Assembly (NCBI GenBank): GCA_947476745.1
Contig: CANJRG010000003.1
Coordinates: 62,001-126,000, forward strand
Length of the DNA stretch: 64,000 nt
Direction: 5' to 3'
Source of the DNA: Acidimicrobiia bacterium
GTDB taxonomy: Bacteria; Actinomycetota; Acidimicrobiia; Acidimicrobiales; CAIXPF01
The notes below the pieces were generated by a model. That model did no database searches, was not told the origin of the DNA, and worked only from the letters and a program-made list of their open reading frames with translations. Within the stretch, counting starts at the first letter, position 1. Each line of letters opens with the position of its first letter. The translations under genes were made by a program, and so were the position numbers. Positions 62,431 to 64,000 of this stretch are shown piece by piece.

Positions 62431-63642
62431 GTGACCTCCCCCTCCTCACGTGTGTCGCGCCGTGTCGGCGCCATCGCCCCCTCCGCCACCCTCGCCGTCG
62501 ACGCCAAGGCCAAGGCACTCAAGGCCGCGGGCAAGCCCGTGATCGGCTTCGGCGCCGGAGAGCCCGACTTCCCGACGCCCGAGCACATCGTGCAGGCCGC
62601 CATCGCCGCCTGTTCCGATCCGGTTAACCACCGCTACACACCGGCCGGGGGTCTGCCGGAACTGAAGGCTGCGGTGGCGGCCAAGACGCTGCGTGACACC
62701 GGCGTGAGCGTCGGCGCCAACCAGGTGCTGATCACCAACGGCGGCAAGCACGCGGTGGCCGCCTCGTTCGAGACCTTGCTGGACCCGGGCGACGAGGTGC
62801 TCGTCCCCGCCCCCTACTGGACCACCTATCCCGAGGCCATCACCCTCGCCGGCGGGGCGTCGGTGGAGATTCCCACCGATGTCGAGGCCGGGTTCCGGGT
62901 GTCCATCGAGCAGCTCGAGGCGGCGTGTACGACCCGCACCAAGGTGCTGCTGTTCGTATCCCCGTCCAACCCGACCGGTGCGGTCTACCCCCGCGACGAG
63001 ATCGAGGCCATCGGCCGCTGGGCTCTCGACCGGGGCCTGTGGGTGATCACCGACGAGATCTACGAGCATCTGACCTACGGCACCCACGAGAACCACTCCA
63101 TCCAGAAGCTGGTGCCCGAGCTGGCCGACCAGACGGTGATCCTCAACGGGGTGGCGAAGACCTACGCCATGACCGGCTGGCGGGTGGGCTGGATGATCGG
63201 CCCCGACGACGTGATCACCGGCGCCACCAACCTGCAGTCCCACACCACCTCGAACGTGTCGAACGTGGCGCAGCGGGCGGCGTTGGCCGCAGTCGCCGGC
63301 GACCTCGAGGCGGTGGCCATGATGCGCGATGCGTTCGAGCGGCGCGGCCAGATCATGTACCGAATGCTCAACGAGATCGACGGCGTGACCGCCCTCGAGC
63401 CGCAGGGCGCCTTCTACTGCTTCCCGTCCTTCGAGGGTGTGCTCGGTCGGACCATCGGCGGCCGCTTGGCGAGCTCCACCGTGGAGCTGGCCGAGATCAT
63501 CCTCGAGCAGGCCGAGGTGGCGATGGTGCCAGGGGAGGCCTTCGGCGCCCCGGGCTACATGCGCCTGTCGTTCGCGCTGTCCGACGCCGATCTGATCGAG
63601 GGTGTCGGGCGGGTCGCCGACCTGCTCGGCGGCAAGGGCTGA
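62431..63642 (+). CDS. aspC: aspartate aminotransferase (class I)
   Basis: 403 residues, Igamma-type aspartate/prephenate aminotransferase: [46 protein letters not shown] and the PLP Lys in [20 protein letters not shown] start. It begins 156 bp from the divergent serC; the next gene starts 5 bp after it. Confidence 0.94.
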   Translation: MTSPSSRVSRRVGAIAPSATLAVDAKAKALKAAGKPVIGFGAGEPDFPTPEHIVQAAIAACSDPVNHRYTPAGGLPELKAAVAAKTLRDTGVSVGANQVLITNGGKHAVAASFETLLDPGDEVLVPAPYWTTYPEAITLAGGASVEIPTDVEAGFRVSIEQLEAACTTRTKVLLFVSPSNPTGAVYPRDEIEAIGRWALDRGLWVITDEIYEHLTYGTHENHSIQKLVPELADQTVILNGVAKTYAMTGWRVGWMIGPDDVITGATNLQSHTTSNVSNVAQRAALAAVAGDLEAVAMMRDAFERRGQIMYRMLNEIDGVTALEPQGAFYCFPSFEGVLGRTIGGRLASSTVELAEIILEQAEVAMVPGEAFGAPGYMRLSFALSDADLIEGVGRVADLLGGKG

Positions 63643-63646
63643 GGCC

Positions 63647-64000
63647 GTGAACGACCCGGCTCCCTCGTCCGGCGCGGTGCAGGTCGCGCCGTACGGCAGC
63701 TGGTCCTCGCCGATCACCACCGCGCTGATCGTGTCGGCCGCAGTGGGGTTGGGCGAGGTCTGGGTGGACGGGCCGAACACCTGGTGGTCGGAGCTGCGGC
63801 CCACCGAGTCCGGCCGGGTCGAACTGGTGCGCGACGGGGTCGACGTGCTCGGTTCGCGGTGGTCGGCCCGGACCCGGGTCCACGAGTACGGCGGCGGTGC
63901 CTGGTGGGTTCACGACGGCGTCGTGTTCTTCGCCAACTGGGCCGACCAGCGGCTCTACCGCCTCGATCCCGGCGCCGCCGAGCCGGCACCGCTGACCGCG
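63647..64000 (+). CDS. S9-family peptidase (prolyl oligopeptidase type), N-terminal part
   Basis: Truncated by the window edge: 118 codons from GTG 63647, no stop. The seen part is the beginning of the S9 beta-propeller (YGSWSSPITTAL, VWVDGPNTWWSELRP, RTRVHEYGGGAWWVHDG, VVFFANWADQRLYRLD), as in dipeptidyl/acylaminoacyl peptidases. The catalytic domain lies outside. Confidence 0.8.
   Translation, partial: MNDPAPSSGAVQVAPYGSWSSPITTALIVSAAVGLGEVWVDGPNTWWSELRPTESGRVELVRDGVDVLGSRWSARTRVHEYGGGAWWVHDGVVFFANWADQRLYRLDPGAAEPAPLTA

Overview
This 64 kb window is very G+C-rich, gene-dense chromosomal DNA from an actinobacterium. The gene set fits the class Acidimicrobiia best (inference). It includes GatCAB, the GlgE-type alpha-glucan pathway, F420-type oxidoreductases, a PASTA kinase, a mycobacterial-type SerC and a fosfomycin-insensitive type MurA. 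Many starts are GTG. There is no rRNA, tRNA, IS element, prophage or CRISPR array, so this is mostly core genome with unusual small-scale features.

Layout. 1-9 kb: PPK2 polyphosphate kinase with TrmB, a 2H-phosphoesterase/GNAT fusion, a two-gene nucleotide-sugar unit (C-methyltransferase and RfbF), GlpX, an internally duplicated acidic protein, a J-domain protein, a small hydrolase and an L,D-transpeptidase lipoprotein. 9-14 kb: an MFS permease with a soluble N-terminal domain, MurA, a NifU-type Fe-S scaffold and a MeaB-type GTPase. 14-28 kb: an alpha-glucan/trehalose locus (glgP, an esterase, glgE, an FG-GAP protein on the other strand, treS, mak, glgB), then a rhomboid protease and an inositol-phosphatase-like protein. 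TreS makes maltose from trehalose, Mak phosphorylates it, GlgE polymerises maltose-1-phosphate, GlgB branches the glucan and GlgP degrades it. 28-34 kb: an aminotransferase, GalT, a methyltransferase and a TetR regulator. 32-42 kb: cysteine desulfurase with MnmA (tRNA 2-thiouridine), a membrane protein, a MetE-like protein, LigA and TldD/TldE. 42-50 kb: a PASTA Ser/Thr kinase, an SCP2 protein, gatCAB and a histidine phosphatase. 50-54 kb, minus strand: MATE pump, LLM oxidoreductase, PNPOx-like protein, NadD-like nucleotidyltransferase and an FHA-TIR membrane protein. 54-64 kb: ilvB-ilvN-ilvC with a leader-peptide attenuator, a secreted Pro/Thr-rich protein, MetY, a DUF2889 protein, SerC, an aspartate aminotransferase and the start of an S9 peptidase that runs off the window. 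Nothing can be assigned in bases 1-32.

Three themes stand out. (1) Roughly twenty genes have a TAnnnT hexamer 6-9 nt before the start codon, the layout of leaderless transcription. (2) Short perfect tandem repeats (9-30 bp units) sit in several intergenic gaps, mostly convergent ones, and inside two coding regions, including a 16-alanine tract in LigA. (3) An FHA-TIR protein with a retained candidate NADase glutamate is translationally coupled to a NadD-like nucleotidyltransferase. It diverges from the ilv leader through almost overlapping -10 elements.
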